Below are positions 1 through 10,298 of a stretch of DNA of 11,844 nt, piece after piece. Under the pieces are notes generated by a model that saw only the letters and a list, made by a program, of their open reading frames with translations, was not told the origin of the DNA and made no database searches. This DNA is from Auxenochlorella pyrenoidosa (Eukaryota; Chlorophyta; Trebouxiophyceae; Chlorellales; Chlorellaceae): the NCBI GenBank assembly GCA_001430745.1, contig KQ482063.1:1106855-1118698 (forward strand), read 5' to 3'. How positions within the stretch are numbered: position 1 is the stretch's first letter; every line of letters begins with the position of its first letter. The position numbers and the translations under genes were made by a program.

Positions 1-19
1 CACACACACACACCTCCAG

Positions 20-2135
<2,116 letters not shown>

Positions 2136-2687
2136 TGTGATGGCGGCGCCGCCAGAGCTGTGGTGTTCGTGTCATCCTGGTGTGCACCATCCCTGCGCCG
2201 TTCACACTCACATTCGTAGGACCCACAGCCTGTGGGCGCAGGCAGCGGCAGCCCTTTTGCCCACGCGTGGCCCGGCTTCATGCGTGCCCGCCCCTCTCCC
2301 TGTACTTGCATCTGTTTGTATCCTTGTTTGCCCCTGGCTTCTTCTCGCAGAGGCCCATGAAACCCCTGCCGTCGCCTCTCAGCCGCCGCAGGTGTTGTGT
2401 GTGACGCCGCATTTGTGGCCCCTTTGATTCTTCAGCCCATGCCCGCTCTGCCTGACATTCAAGCAGCACTTGTAACCGCACATTTTGAGCACCGCTGTTT
2501 ACCACATGCAGTGCGGCACGTGTGTGTGTTGCGCATGCCGGTTTCCAGCCGCAGTGAGGCTGGCGCGCCACCCGGCGCTGTGCTGTCCCAGGAAGATGCT
2601 TTGCCAGAAGCGCATCAGACCGTTTGCGTGCAGCATTGCTGCTGTGATAAACGTTCTAGATCGCTTGCTCGGCTGCGACTGCAGAAG
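2136..2687 (+). other. Intergenic: nucleotidase 3' UTR and PAP2 promoter/5' UTR
   Basis: No supported gene. The left part is the probable 3' UTR of the nucleotidase, containing a TGTAA poly(A) signal at 2471-2475. The rest, about 200 bp, must hold the promoter and 5' UTR of the phosphatase. I see no clear TATA box. Confidence 0.6.
2471..2475 (+). terminator. Putative TGTAA poly(A) signal of the nucleotidase gene
   Basis: TGTAA is the characteristic green-algal polyadenylation signal. This copy lies 336 bp after the nucleotidase stop codon and about 215 bp before the next start codon, a sensible 3' UTR length. Confidence 0.6.
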
Positions 2688-4044
2688 ATGGGTAGTGTAG
2701 CTGTACGCGTTCCCCTAAGGGCCTGCAGGCCTGCTCTGGCCGCGCGCAATTCGGCTGTGATCCCAATCACCTGCAGCGGCGATGCCAGCAGCAAGGCAGC
2801 GGCCCGGCGCAAGCCGCTGGCTGCCCCGCCCAGCGCACAACGGGGAGGGGAGCCTGGCCCGCTCTCCAGCCTGCTGCAGCCCTTCCAGACCACCTCCCAG
2901 GACCGCTCGGAGGTCGCTAGTGCCCCGCAGCTGAGCCCAGCGACACTACTCCTGGCGGCTGGCGGTGGCCTTGCCGTGGTGGCGGGAGACGTCTTTGCGG
3001 CGGATAGCCTGCACCTCCTGGCATTCATTGACGCCTCCGCGCATGCCTGGGTCAGCACCACTGCGGCTCTGTACCCTGCAGAGCTCCAATCGCTGGTGGC
3101 AGGTGCGCAGGGGGTGCGGCAGGGTGCTTTGCATGATGTCGAGCGGCCGATGCTTCCGAGTGCGTCCCACCGCCTTGGAGACACTGCCCAAAGTCAGATG
3201 ATCCCCAAGGCCTGTAGTTCACTAGGGCCAACGTGCCGCACCTTCCTGCAGGCAAACTGATGTCTGATGCAGCAATCGTGGCCGGCCTGGCCGGCTGGGC
3301 GGCAGTGGCGGCCGCTGCCCTGCAGGCTCGCTCCCCTCGCCTGCTCCAGGCCCTGGCAGCGTCAGTCGGCGCTTACTGGCTGGGCGGAGGACGGCTGTGG
3401 GGCGCGGACCCGCTGCTGGTAGATGCGCTGAAGCATGCATTCCAGCGGGCGCGGCCCTCAGAGCACCACCACACCTTTGCGTTCCCAAGGTGCGTCCAAG
3501 CCCTGCGCCGCGGGATGGCTCAGGCAGGGCTGCAGGCTCCGTTATTGGGCTTGAGTTCCCTGCCATGCGACTGTGAAGAGCGCACAGAAGCCTATGACAG
3601 CATAGCCTTCCCTGAACTCTTCGCTCAGTCGAACTGCCCTCCCTGCCCATGGCCCTCCCACTGCCCACACGCAGCGGCCACACCACTGCTGCCTCTTTTG
3701 TCTGCGGCACCCTGCTGTTCGTGCTGCTGCCTTTGGCTCTGGAGGCGCTCGAGCAGCGGCAGCAGCCTGCGCAGCATGGCAGCCGCAGCGGCGGCAAGGC
3801 TGCCGCCGCCCCGCTCGTACGGGCGCTGCAGCGGCGCTGGCAGCTGTGGGGCGGGGCCATTGCGCTCACCGCGTGCGGCCGTGTGCTGGCTGACAAGCAC
3901 TGGGTGAGTGACACCATGGCGGGCGCCTGCCTGGGCGCTGCGCTGGTGGCGGCTCTGGCGCTTGTGTGCGGCATCCGCGAGGTTGGCGGCTCGCTGCCCG
4001 CCTCTGAGCTGGCTCAGCAGGAGGGGGGCAGGCGGCCCCAGTGA
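2688..4044 (+). CDS. PAP2-family (lipid phosphate) phosphatase, probably plastidic, 3 exons
   Basis: Inferred exons are 2688-3102, 3252-3489 and 3675-4044, with GT-AG introns, giving 340 residues. The three phosphatase motifs are intact: KX6RP as KHAFQRARP (K199 to P207), PSGH at 217-220, and RX5HX3D as R287, H293 and D297 in GRVLADKHWVSD. The serine of PSGH is made across the second splice junction (AG+C), which strongly supports that intron. The two histidines are the expected catalytic phospho-acceptor and proton relay. Hydrophobic segments lie around 99-113, 145-162, 171-183, 224-240, 276-285 and 300-315. The first roughly 70 residues are rich in A, S and R with few acids, like a plastid transit peptide. 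Plant plastid relatives (LPP-epsilon/gamma type) dephosphorylate phosphatidate to diacylglycerol for galactolipid synthesis; that substrate is inference here. The start is the first in-frame ATG giving a transit-like N-terminus. No TGTAA was seen downstream. Confidence 0.9.
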
Positions 4045-4875
4045 GCAGCGGCGTTGCGTCAGCAGGGCGGTGCACACCCGAGCGTCCAGCAGCTGAGAGC
4101 GAGCGTTCCAGCAACGAGCAGTGGTGCTGCCGGTGCCCCACTTTTGTTCCTGCCTGTGAGCCAAACCCGGCTTTTGAATCCTCCCATTTCATTCTCGGAA
4201 TGAACAGCAACCAAACAGCTTGATCCCAACACTTTTGAGTATCTTTTGTTCTCTTTTTGTGGTCCTACCACCCAGCCCTCTTCTTTTGCATTGCCTCTGC
4301 GAGCCACCTGGCATGTTCCGTCTCCCTCTGCTCCCTCTGCGTGCACTTGGCTACCTCCAGCCCTCCCAGCTTTCAACCGAATATCTCACAGCACCTCTCG
4401 TTCGCATTTTCAATGGTTCCTGAGGTCGAATGCTATAGCCAGTAGATCTGCTCAGCGCAGTGAAGTGCTCGCAGCGCAGTGCTGAACTCGCGTCAGCCTG
4501 GTGGCTACCTGGTGGGTTGGATGCTTTGTTGGGCTGTGCCTCCCTGCCCTGGCGGCTCTGAATTATGCGAAGTAGGTGGCATCGAACAATCGAACCATTC
4601 GATCTGTGACTGCCGAGCCACAGGCTCGGCATGGGCCACACAGCGTTGACATCAGGCAGCAGTGCCGCTGTGTGCGCTGCGGCGGCGTTTAGTCAGGACA
4701 TGCGGGGTGAGCAGGGCAACACCGAAACTGCCCTCCCATCGGACATCTAATCTACTGAACGCACATCGGACGTTTCCACTGCATTAGAGCCCCGCAAACG
4801 ACGTCACAGACGCAATCCCACGGAGGGACTGGCCGCGTGACAAACCCTGGACCCGTTGGGCACTTGCACTAGAAC
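4045..4875 (+). other. Intergenic: PAP2 3' UTR and promoter of next gene
   Basis: About 830 bp without a supported gene. It is less GC-rich than the coding DNA, with T-rich stretches near 4225-4290. No TGTAA was found, so the phosphatase 3' end is undefined. A compact pair of inverted repeats lies at 4581-4631. Confidence 0.6.
4611..4631. repeat. Perfect 9-bp inverted repeat (hairpin) with ACA loop
   Basis: TGCCGAGCC, loop ACA, GGCTCGGCA. A second inverted repeat, ATCGAA at 4581-4586 with TTCGAT at 4598-4603, ends seven bases earlier. The position is intergenic, about 245 bp before the next start codon. It could be a regulatory palindrome or RNA hairpin; function unknown. Confidence 0.6.
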
Positions 4876-6188
4876 ATGACTGGCGCTCAGGATGAGTTTC
4901 TAGCGGCGCAGGTGCTGGCCGGCTTTGCTTGGCCAGAGCCTCCGCCGCAGACCAAGGAGCGGCGGCGGCTGGCCGCTGTCGCTAGCAGCAGCAGCAGCGA
5001 GCATACAGACAGCGACCATGATGGTGAGCCTGGCAGATGGTTTGCCTGGTCGATCATGTGGCAGGCATCTTCCTTTCATGGGATGCGGCATGGCAGTGCC
5101 CTTGCATACCCTGCATACCGTGCCATCAACCAATGCTTAACGCTGAGTGGGCATCACGATGCTACCCCTGCCCTCTTTGCAGTCGTCGAGTGCCGGCCCC
5201 GCAAGGTGCGAGTGCTGTCACCCACGGGCAGCGAAAGCAGCCAGCTGCTCACGCGCCGCACCTACACGTGGCGCGGCATCTGCTGCCGCCGCGCCGAAAA
5301 GCAACAGCGGCAGCTGGAGGCTTTGCATCACCAGCAGCTGCAGCAGGCCGCAGCGCCCTCGTTGCCTGCGCACAGCAGCGGTAGTGACACTGAGCCAGGC
5401 TGCCCGACGCCAACTGCAGCAGAGGGGCAGGCGCAGCAGGCAGCAGCAGCGCCCAGCAGCGGCGCAGCGGCGGGCTGCAGCAGGGAGGGCGACCGTGACT
5501 GGGCTGCGCTGACCACGTGGCTGCGCATGGTGAGGGGACCTTCAGAGTGGTGACCCCGGCCTGGCTGGATTCGCAGGGCAGGCGGCCAGCAGGACGCTTG
5601 GCATGCTACCTCCTCCCCGTCTGTCCGTGCTCTCAGCTGTCTGCTGAGCGCCGCACTGCAGGGCCCCCACCGAGTTTGCCACCCCCCCTCTCCCCTCCTT
5701 CACCGCAGAACATCCACAACCCCCGCACCGCCAAGAGGGTGGTCCAGTTCTTGGGGCGGCGGGACGCGGCCACCGGCCGCTGGGCCTTTGAGCTCAACCC
5801 GGCCCTGCGCTGGGCCGACGTTTCGCCAGACACGCGGCACCGCCTGCGGCACCTGCCGGCCGAGGCAGCCAAGGCCTTTGCCGCCAAGTACCCCGGCCGG
5901 CCGGCCGAGGCGTGGCGCCAGAAGACCCAGAGGTACAGGCCGCCCGGCTCCGGAGCCCGGGCCCACCTCTTGTTGCTGGAGGACCTCGTGCTGGGCTTGC
6001 ACAGCGTGTGGCGGCGACACGAGGGCGGCGGCGGCAGCGCGGGCGGCGGCGCAGGTGCCGCTGGGGGCGCCTGCAGCACCGGCTCCGCCGAGGGCTGGCA
6101 CGCGTGCGGCGCTGCGGTGGATGCGCAGCTGCTGGCCAGCAGCAGCAGCAGCAGCAGCAGCAGCACGGCCTTCCTGCAGCCGCAGTAG
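4876..6188 (+). CDS. Uncharacterised protein, 3 exons, Q/S/A-rich with a basic C-terminal region
   Basis: Inferred exons are 4876-5023, 5183-5529 and 5709-6188. Donors are GTGAGC and GTGAGG, with pyrimidine-rich acceptors, giving 324 residues and a TAG stop. I do not recognise the family. Residues 50-83 form a basic block (VECRPRKVRVLSPTG and RRTYTWRGICCRR). Residues 84-150 are Q-, A- and S-rich linker. Residues 155-245 look like the folded part, with WAALTTWLRM joined across the splice to NIHNPRTAKRVVQFLG, then WAFELNPALRWADVSP and many R/H/K. The C-terminus is glycine-rich, then a nine-serine run at 309-317. There is no signal peptide or membrane segment; the basic, low-complexity composition would suit a nucleic-acid-binding or nuclear protein, but that is inference only. 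The first intron is 159 bp, in frame and free of stops, so a 53-residue-longer retained form is possible. Confidence 0.65.
6138..6164 (+). repeat. (AGC)9 microsatellite encoding polyserine
   Basis: Nine perfect AGC codons near the C-terminus of the uncharacterised gene at 4876-6188. A shorter (AGC)5 lies at 4984-4998 in its first exon. The length probably varies between strains. Confidence 0.9.
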
Positions 6189-7212
6189 CTGGCATGCATC
6201 TGCTCCTGCCTGCCAGCCGCCGCCTGCAGCAGCCCCCGCCGTCCACGCCCTGACACCCAACCCTGGCCCTGGCTGGTATTTTATTCATTAACATCCCCAA
6301 CGCGTGCCCGCCATGTCCCAGCCAGCGCCCTCAATGATCGCACCCCCCTTTTCCGAGCCACGCCCTCCACTTGAGGCCTCTGCCCATGCCATGCCCATGG
6401 GGTGCTTCCGTGTACCACATGCGGCATCCTGCCCTGTGAACACGTGCTCGCTCAGCCTTGTTGGGCTCCCTCCCTGCCTGCCTCCTGCTTCGACTCAAGT
6501 TAAACAACAAATCAAACTTGATGCGCTGACTGCGTCTCTCATCGGCAGGTGCGAGCCTCTCCCTGCACAGCCCTCTTGTCTGCTATGGTCTTGCTCCCGC
6601 ACCAGCCTGACATGCCATTGCCCTTCATCCCCGCTTTCAGCGCTGCCTGGAATTTGCGCCAGCGTCCTGCCACCAGAAATGGCCTGAAAAACTGCCACAG
6701 CTGCAATGTTGTAGTGTTGCAAGGGCTCCGATGCCTTCAAAGCTAAACTTGGCTGGGTTGCCAGCTGTTGGCAGAGGCAGGGAGAAGCGTGGCATTGGCA
6801 GGCAGTTCAGAGAAAGGAACAGACTGTGGAGGCAAGTTGTGATGCTACGGGGAAGGAAGAGCCTCGAGGCGCTACAGCAAGCGGGTCTAGACAGTGGAGC
6901 ATGCTGCCCGCAGGACTGGGCAGGGAGGTGACGCTAGGGGGCAGGGCTGCGACCAGCTGGCAAGATAGGCGAGCTCGCAAAGGGTTTAGGAGCGCAGAAT
7001 GTAGAGCATTGTAGAGCTCAAGCGGGCCAAGGCTTTTGGGAGAGGAGGGCGGCTTTGGCCGCATGCACGGAAGGCTTGCTGACCTGGGGAAAGAGGGGGC
7101 AGGCGGCGTTGGGCCGCCATGCCAGCCACAGATGGCAGTGGGACGTGCTCAGGGCGGCGGCGGCGCCTGCCAGCAAGTCACCCTACAGCCCGCCGGGCTG
7201 CTAACCAGCGCC
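6189..7212. other. Convergent intergenic region, left part unique, right part duplicated
   Basis: This lies between the stop of the plus-strand gene (6188) and the stop of minus-strand gene A (7213). The part to about 6610 is 3' UTR or spacer of the plus-strand gene with no feature seen. From about 6611 onward it matches 8826-9419 and is the 3' flank of gene A. No TGTAA was found on either strand. Confidence 0.55.
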
Positions 7213-8055
7213 TCATGCGCGGCCGCGCCATGCGTCGTTCTGCCGGCGGCGCTCCGCAATGGCGGCATAGAACATGCTGCGAGCGTGCCAGGCTTGGAAG
7301 AGGCTGCCGGCCAGCGCCCAAAAGATGATTCGCTGGAACTGCGACCACCCGCCATGGGCATCCCAGGTTCCTTTTGAGCGCGCGTAGTGCTCAACCGCCG
7401 CTGCGAAGCTGAAGCCAAACTCGTTCCCGGCTGCCTCCAGCAGCCAGCAGGCGGAGAGCGTCGCCGCGATGTCGAACGAGAAGCGGAAGAAGAGCAGGGT
7501 CTTGTCCTGGGCCTCGGCGCGCCACTCTGCTGTGGCTGCCCCCAGGCTGGTCCGCCCGCGGTGGCGGTACTTGCGCGTGCGGATGACATCCCATCGCGTG
7601 AAGAAGGCGTCATCGGCCCACCCTTTGGCTGCCGCCAGGGCCTGCGCCGCCAGCGCCAGCCCCGCCAGCCGCATCGAGCTGTCAGCTGGCAGCCCGGCCA
7701 GCTGACCGCCCAGGAAGGCGCCCAGGGGCAGGACCAGCGGCTTTGCCACGCTGACCAGCAGCTGCCCGGGCGGGGGAGAGGCGGCTTCAGGCGCTGTGGG
7801 CGGGTTTGCCCGTTTGGTCGGCTTGCTGCCGCTGGGCTTCTTGCTGGCAGCCACCACCAGGGTGCGCACACTGCTGTCAGCACGCCGTGCCGCGGCGCCC
7901 AGCCGGCTGGCCCCACAGCTGGGCGCGCACGCTGCTGCGCCGCGGCGCGCAAGGCTAGCCAGCAGAGCGCTCCGCGCATGGGCGCCAGCAGCGCTTGCAC
8001 TGCATGCTGCAGCGCTGCTGTGCCAGGACATGTGGCTGGACACCTGGCTCATCAT
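7213..8055 (-). CDS. Gene A: unknown plastid-type membrane protein, tandem paralogue
   Basis: A single open exon of 280 residues starting at ATG 8055; MSWHSS at 8031 is an alternative start shared with gene B. TTG at 8064 is not a credible start in a eukaryote. The N-terminus (about 65 residues) is rich in A, S and R and nearly free of acids, ending in SSVRTLVVA before ASKKPSGSK, like a plastid transit peptide cut near VVA/A. Four hydrophobic segments follow, around VAKPLVLPLGAFLGG, MRLAGLALAAQALAAA, DIAATLSACWLLEAAG and IIFWALAGSLFQAW. A charged loop between the second and third includes WDVIRTRKYRHRGR. The C-terminus holds FYAAIAERRRQN, also present in gene B. I recognise no family. The frame is supported by alignment to B even where the two differ greatly. 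Confidence 0.75.
   Translation of the reverse strand: MMSQVSSHMSWHSSAAACSASAAGAHARSALLASLARRGAAACAPSCGASRLGAAARRADSSVRTLVVAASKKPSGSKPTKRANPPTAPEAASPPPGQLLVSVAKPLVLPLGAFLGGQLAGLPADSSMRLAGLALAAQALAAAKGWADDAFFTRWDVIRTRKYRHRGRTSLGAATAEWRAEAQDKTLLFFRFSFDIAATLSACWLLEAAGNEFGFSFAAAVEHYARSKGTWDAHGGWSQFQRIIFWALAGSLFQAWHARSMFYAAIAERRRQNDAWRGRA
7711..7940 (-). repeat. Near-identical 230-bp tract, copy 1 (probable gene conversion)
   Basis: Matches 9972-10201 without gaps. I count two differences (7767 C against T, 7772 G against T). It covers the transit-peptide end, the basic linker and the start of the first membrane segment of genes A and B. Confidence 0.85.
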
Positions 8056-8056
8056 G

Positions 8057-8090
8057 CTGCACAAGGAAATAGCAGAAGTGAAGACAGGTG
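8057..8090 (-). promoter_or_regulatory. Possible 3' splice site of a 5'-UTR intron, gene A
   Basis: Reading the minus strand, a T/C-rich run (CTTCACTTCTGCTATTTCC) ends in TTGTGCAG one base before the ATG at 8055. Gene B has CCTTGCAG at the equivalent place. A 5'-UTR intron ending here is plausible, but no donor can be chosen with confidence. Confidence 0.4.
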
Positions 8091-8440
8091 AGCCATCATT
8101 GTCCGAAGCTCAAGTGCAGAGCAAGCGGGTGCCCCCTCCGGCGGGCGCAGCGGCGGCGGAGGGCGAGCGGGCGCCCCCCTACCCCCGGCAACGGCGTCAT
8201 GGGGCGCCCTGAGCGCTCTCACCGTCCCAATGCTGTCCACTCAGGCTTCTGAGGCTGCCGCAGGCACCAAAGAGCTGCGTGCAGGGCACTCACTCACTCA
8301 CCACTCCAAGAGCCGGACAGTCGGACGGGCCAGGGGACCCCGCTCGGATGTTGAGACTGACCTGCAGACTGTGTGCAGCAAAAGAGAGGTGCTGTGAAGA
8401 GGGATGGCGCTGAAGAAAGGCCCGGGTGATGCGGGTCTCG

Positions 8441-8470
8441 CAGCAGGGACTGCTCTTCCACTGGGTAGCT
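8441..8470 (-). promoter_or_regulatory. Exactly conserved 30-mer upstream of gene A
   Basis: Identical to 10705-10734 upstream of gene B, within flanks that are otherwise only roughly similar. On the plus strand it begins CAGCAGGGACTGCTCTTCC. It lies about 390-415 bp upstream of the start codon. It could be a promoter or 5'-UTR element, or part of an upstream exon encoding LPSGRAVPA. Confidence 0.45.
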
Positions 8471-9419
8471 TGGGCATATGCGTTTTCAATCGAAGAAACA
8501 TGAAAGCAACCAGCAGAGCGTCCTCGCTCGCCTTGTCGTTGCCACCTATTCACCGCCGCCGCCGCTGCTGCCGCTGCCGCCGCTCCTATTGGTTTTATTG
8601 CATCGTGGGAGAACTGGCTGAGTTAACCCGCTGCACATCTGCCACACCTGTTGACGCTGCAGCGTCTGCTCGGCGCTGCCGGTCCGCTCTGCTACGACAT
8701 GTTCCATGCCCAGGCAGCCATTAAGGGCAACCGCGTCTCTGCGAGCTGTCTCGTCTGAGTGATTGCACACGCGAACCTGCACAGCCTTCCTTCGGAGCTA
8801 TATTACTGCTGCTGCACCAACATCAAATGCAGATGCATTTCATAACCGCTTTCAGCGCTGCCTGCAATTTGCGCCAGCGTCCTGCGCAGGCATGCCACCA
8901 GAAATGGCCTGAAAAAAATGCCACAGCCGCAATGCTCTGGCGTTGCAAGGGCTCCGATGCCTTCAAAGCTAAACTTGGGCTGGGTTGCCAGCTGTTGGCA
9001 GAGGCACAGAGAAGCGTGGCATTGGCAGGCAATTCATAGACAGGAGCAGGCTGTGGAGGCAAGTTGTGATGCTATAGAAGAGCATCGAGGCGCTACAGCA
9101 AGCAGGTGTAGACAGCGGAGCATGCTGCCTGCAGGACTGGGCAGGAGATGAGGCTAGGGGCCAGGGTTACGGCCAGCTGGCAAGGCTGGCGAGGCGCAGC
9201 GCTGCAGGGGGGTGGGAGCGCAGCATGTAGGGCACTGGCTCCAGAAAGCTGAACCGGACTGATACTTCTTGAGGGAGAAGAGGACGGCTTTGGCAGCACG
9301 CACGGAAGGCTGCCTGACCTGAGGAAAGAGAAGGCAGGCGGTGGTGGGCTGCCATGGCAGGCACTGATGGCAGTGAGACATGCTCGAGCATGAGCTCAGG
9401 GCGGTGCCGCCCAGCCGCC

Positions 9420-10298
9420 TCACGAACCGGCAAGCTGCTGGCCGCCGCCGCCTGCTGCGCCGCGCCGTGCCGCGTTCTGCCGGCGGCGCTCCGCAATGGC
9501 GGCATAGAACGCGCTGCGAGCGCGCCAGACTCGGAAGAGGCTGATGGCCAGCAGGGCGAGGACCACTTCCAGCAGCAGCAGCAGCAGCTGCCGCTCGCCC
9601 ATGGCAGCCCAGAAGGGGTCGGAGCGCAGGCTGCTCTCAACCGCCGCTGCGACGCTGAAGCCAAACGCGCGCCCAGCGGCCTCCAGCAGGCAGAAGGCCG
9701 CGAGCGCAGCCACCGCGATGCACACGTGGGCCGTGAAGCGCACAGACAGGATCTGGGCCTCGTAGCGCCGCTGTGCCGTGGCTTTTATCAGGCTGCTGGC
9801 CTGGCCGACTCGCTTGCGGCTGGCATGCTCGCGCAGCAGGATCAGCAGCTCCTGCATGATGGTGATGTCATGGGCCTTGATGAAGGCTGCGGCCAGGGCC
9901 TGCGCCGCCAGCGCCAGCCCCGCCAGCTGCATCGCGCTGCCAGCTGGCAGCCCGGCCAGCAGATGGGCGCCCAGGAAGGCGCCCAGGGGCAGGACCAGCG
10001 GCTTTGCCACGCTGACCAGCAGCTGCCTGGGCTGGGGAGAGGCGGCTTCAGGCGCTGTGGGCGGGTTTGCCCGTTTGGTCGGCTTGCTGCCGCTGGGCTT
10101 CTTGCTGGCAGCCACCACCAGGGTGCGCACACTGCTGTCAGCACGCCGTGCCGCGGCGCCCAGCCGGCTGGCCCCACAGCTGGGCGCGCACGCTGCTGCG
10201 CTGCGGCGGGCATGGCTCATCAGGGGCCGCACATGGGCGCCAGCAGGGCTTGCACTGCACGCTGCAGCGCTGCTGTGCCAGGACATGTGGCTGGACAT
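9420..10298 (-). CDS. Gene B: unknown plastid-type membrane protein, tandem paralogue
   Basis: A single open exon of 292 residues starting at ATG 10298 (MSSHMSW); MSWHSS at 10286 is an alternative. The upstream TTG at 10349 is not a credible start. The transit-like N-terminus and first membrane segment are almost identical to gene A. The centre differs: the second hydrophobic segment runs into FIKAHDITIMQELLILLREHA, then a basic stretch (ASRKRVGQ). Conservation resumes at CLLEAAG.AFGFS.AAAVE and the C-terminal FYAAIAERRRQN. A leucine-rich membrane segment (QLLLLLLEVVLALLAISLF) replaces a less hydrophobic one in A. The tail is longer, ending in glycines and QQLAGS. Function is unknown; presence in plastid membranes is inferred from the leader and hydrophobicity alone. 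Confidence 0.75.
   Translation of the reverse strand: MSSHMSWHSSAAACSASPAGAHVRPLMSHARRSAAACAPSCGASRLGAAARRADSSVRTLVVAASKKPSGSKPTKRANPPTAPEAASPQPRQLLVSVAKPLVLPLGAFLGAHLLAGLPAGSAMQLAGLALAAQALAAAFIKAHDITIMQELLILLREHASRKRVGQASSLIKATAQRRYEAQILSVRFTAHVCIAVAALAAFCLLEAAGRAFGFSVAAAVESSLRSDPFWAAMGERQLLLLLLEVVLALLAISLFRVWRARSAFYAAIAERRRQNAARRGAAGGGGQQLAGS
9972..10201 (-). repeat. Near-identical 230-bp tract, copy 2
   Basis: Partner of 7711-7940, about 99% identical, ungapped, offset 2261. To the right of it the leader sequences diverge again, and to the left similarity drops to about 90% and then collapses around 9890. Confidence 0.85.

Larger units (their letters stand above)
6611..8760 (-). repeat. 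Tandem duplication unit 1 (contains gene A)
   Basis: Direct repeat of 8826-11040, with both ends approximate. Anchor matches are CCGCTTTCAGCGCTGCCTG at 6631 against 8846 (offset 2215), the block 7711-7940 against 9972-10201 (offset 2261), and CGCTCCTATTGGTTTT at 8581 against CGCTCCTGTTGGTTTT at 10841 (offset 2260). Similarity starts gradually near 6611 and fades near 8760. The unit spans gene A, its 3' flank and about 700 bp of upstream DNA. No terminal inverted repeats or target-site duplication mark it as a transposon. Confidence 0.85.
8056..9419. other. Spacer between genes A and B
   Basis: About 1.36 kb. Positions 8056-8760 are the upstream region of gene A within unit 1, including a CCG-rich microsatellite near 8551-8585 and the shared 30-mer at 8441-8470. 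The unit junction lies between about 8760 and 8826. From there to 9419 is the 3' flank of gene B. No TGTAA was found on the minus strand. Confidence 0.55.

Noticed and set aside
3222..3974. 250-codon minus-strand ORF opposite the PAP2 gene
   Set aside because: The plus strand encodes all three PAP2 catalytic motifs; this is an antisense shadow.
4581..4635. tRNA-like GGTTCGATT on the minus strand with a nearby hairpin
   Set aside because: The flanking bases do not pair as a T-arm and no acceptor stem or anticodon arm can be drawn.
7149..8000. 283-codon minus-strand ORF overlapping gene A in another frame
   Set aside because: As long as the chosen frame, but its counterpart in unit 2 is open for only 123 codons, whereas the chosen frame is open in both units.
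8056..8064. TTG start for gene A (and at 10349 for gene B)
   Set aside because: Non-ATG starts are very rare in nuclear genes, and conserved ATG codons lie just downstream in both copies.
7387..8091. 234-codon plus-strand ORF opposite gene A
   Set aside because: Shadow of gene A; low-complexity Q/R/G-rich translation without recognisable features.
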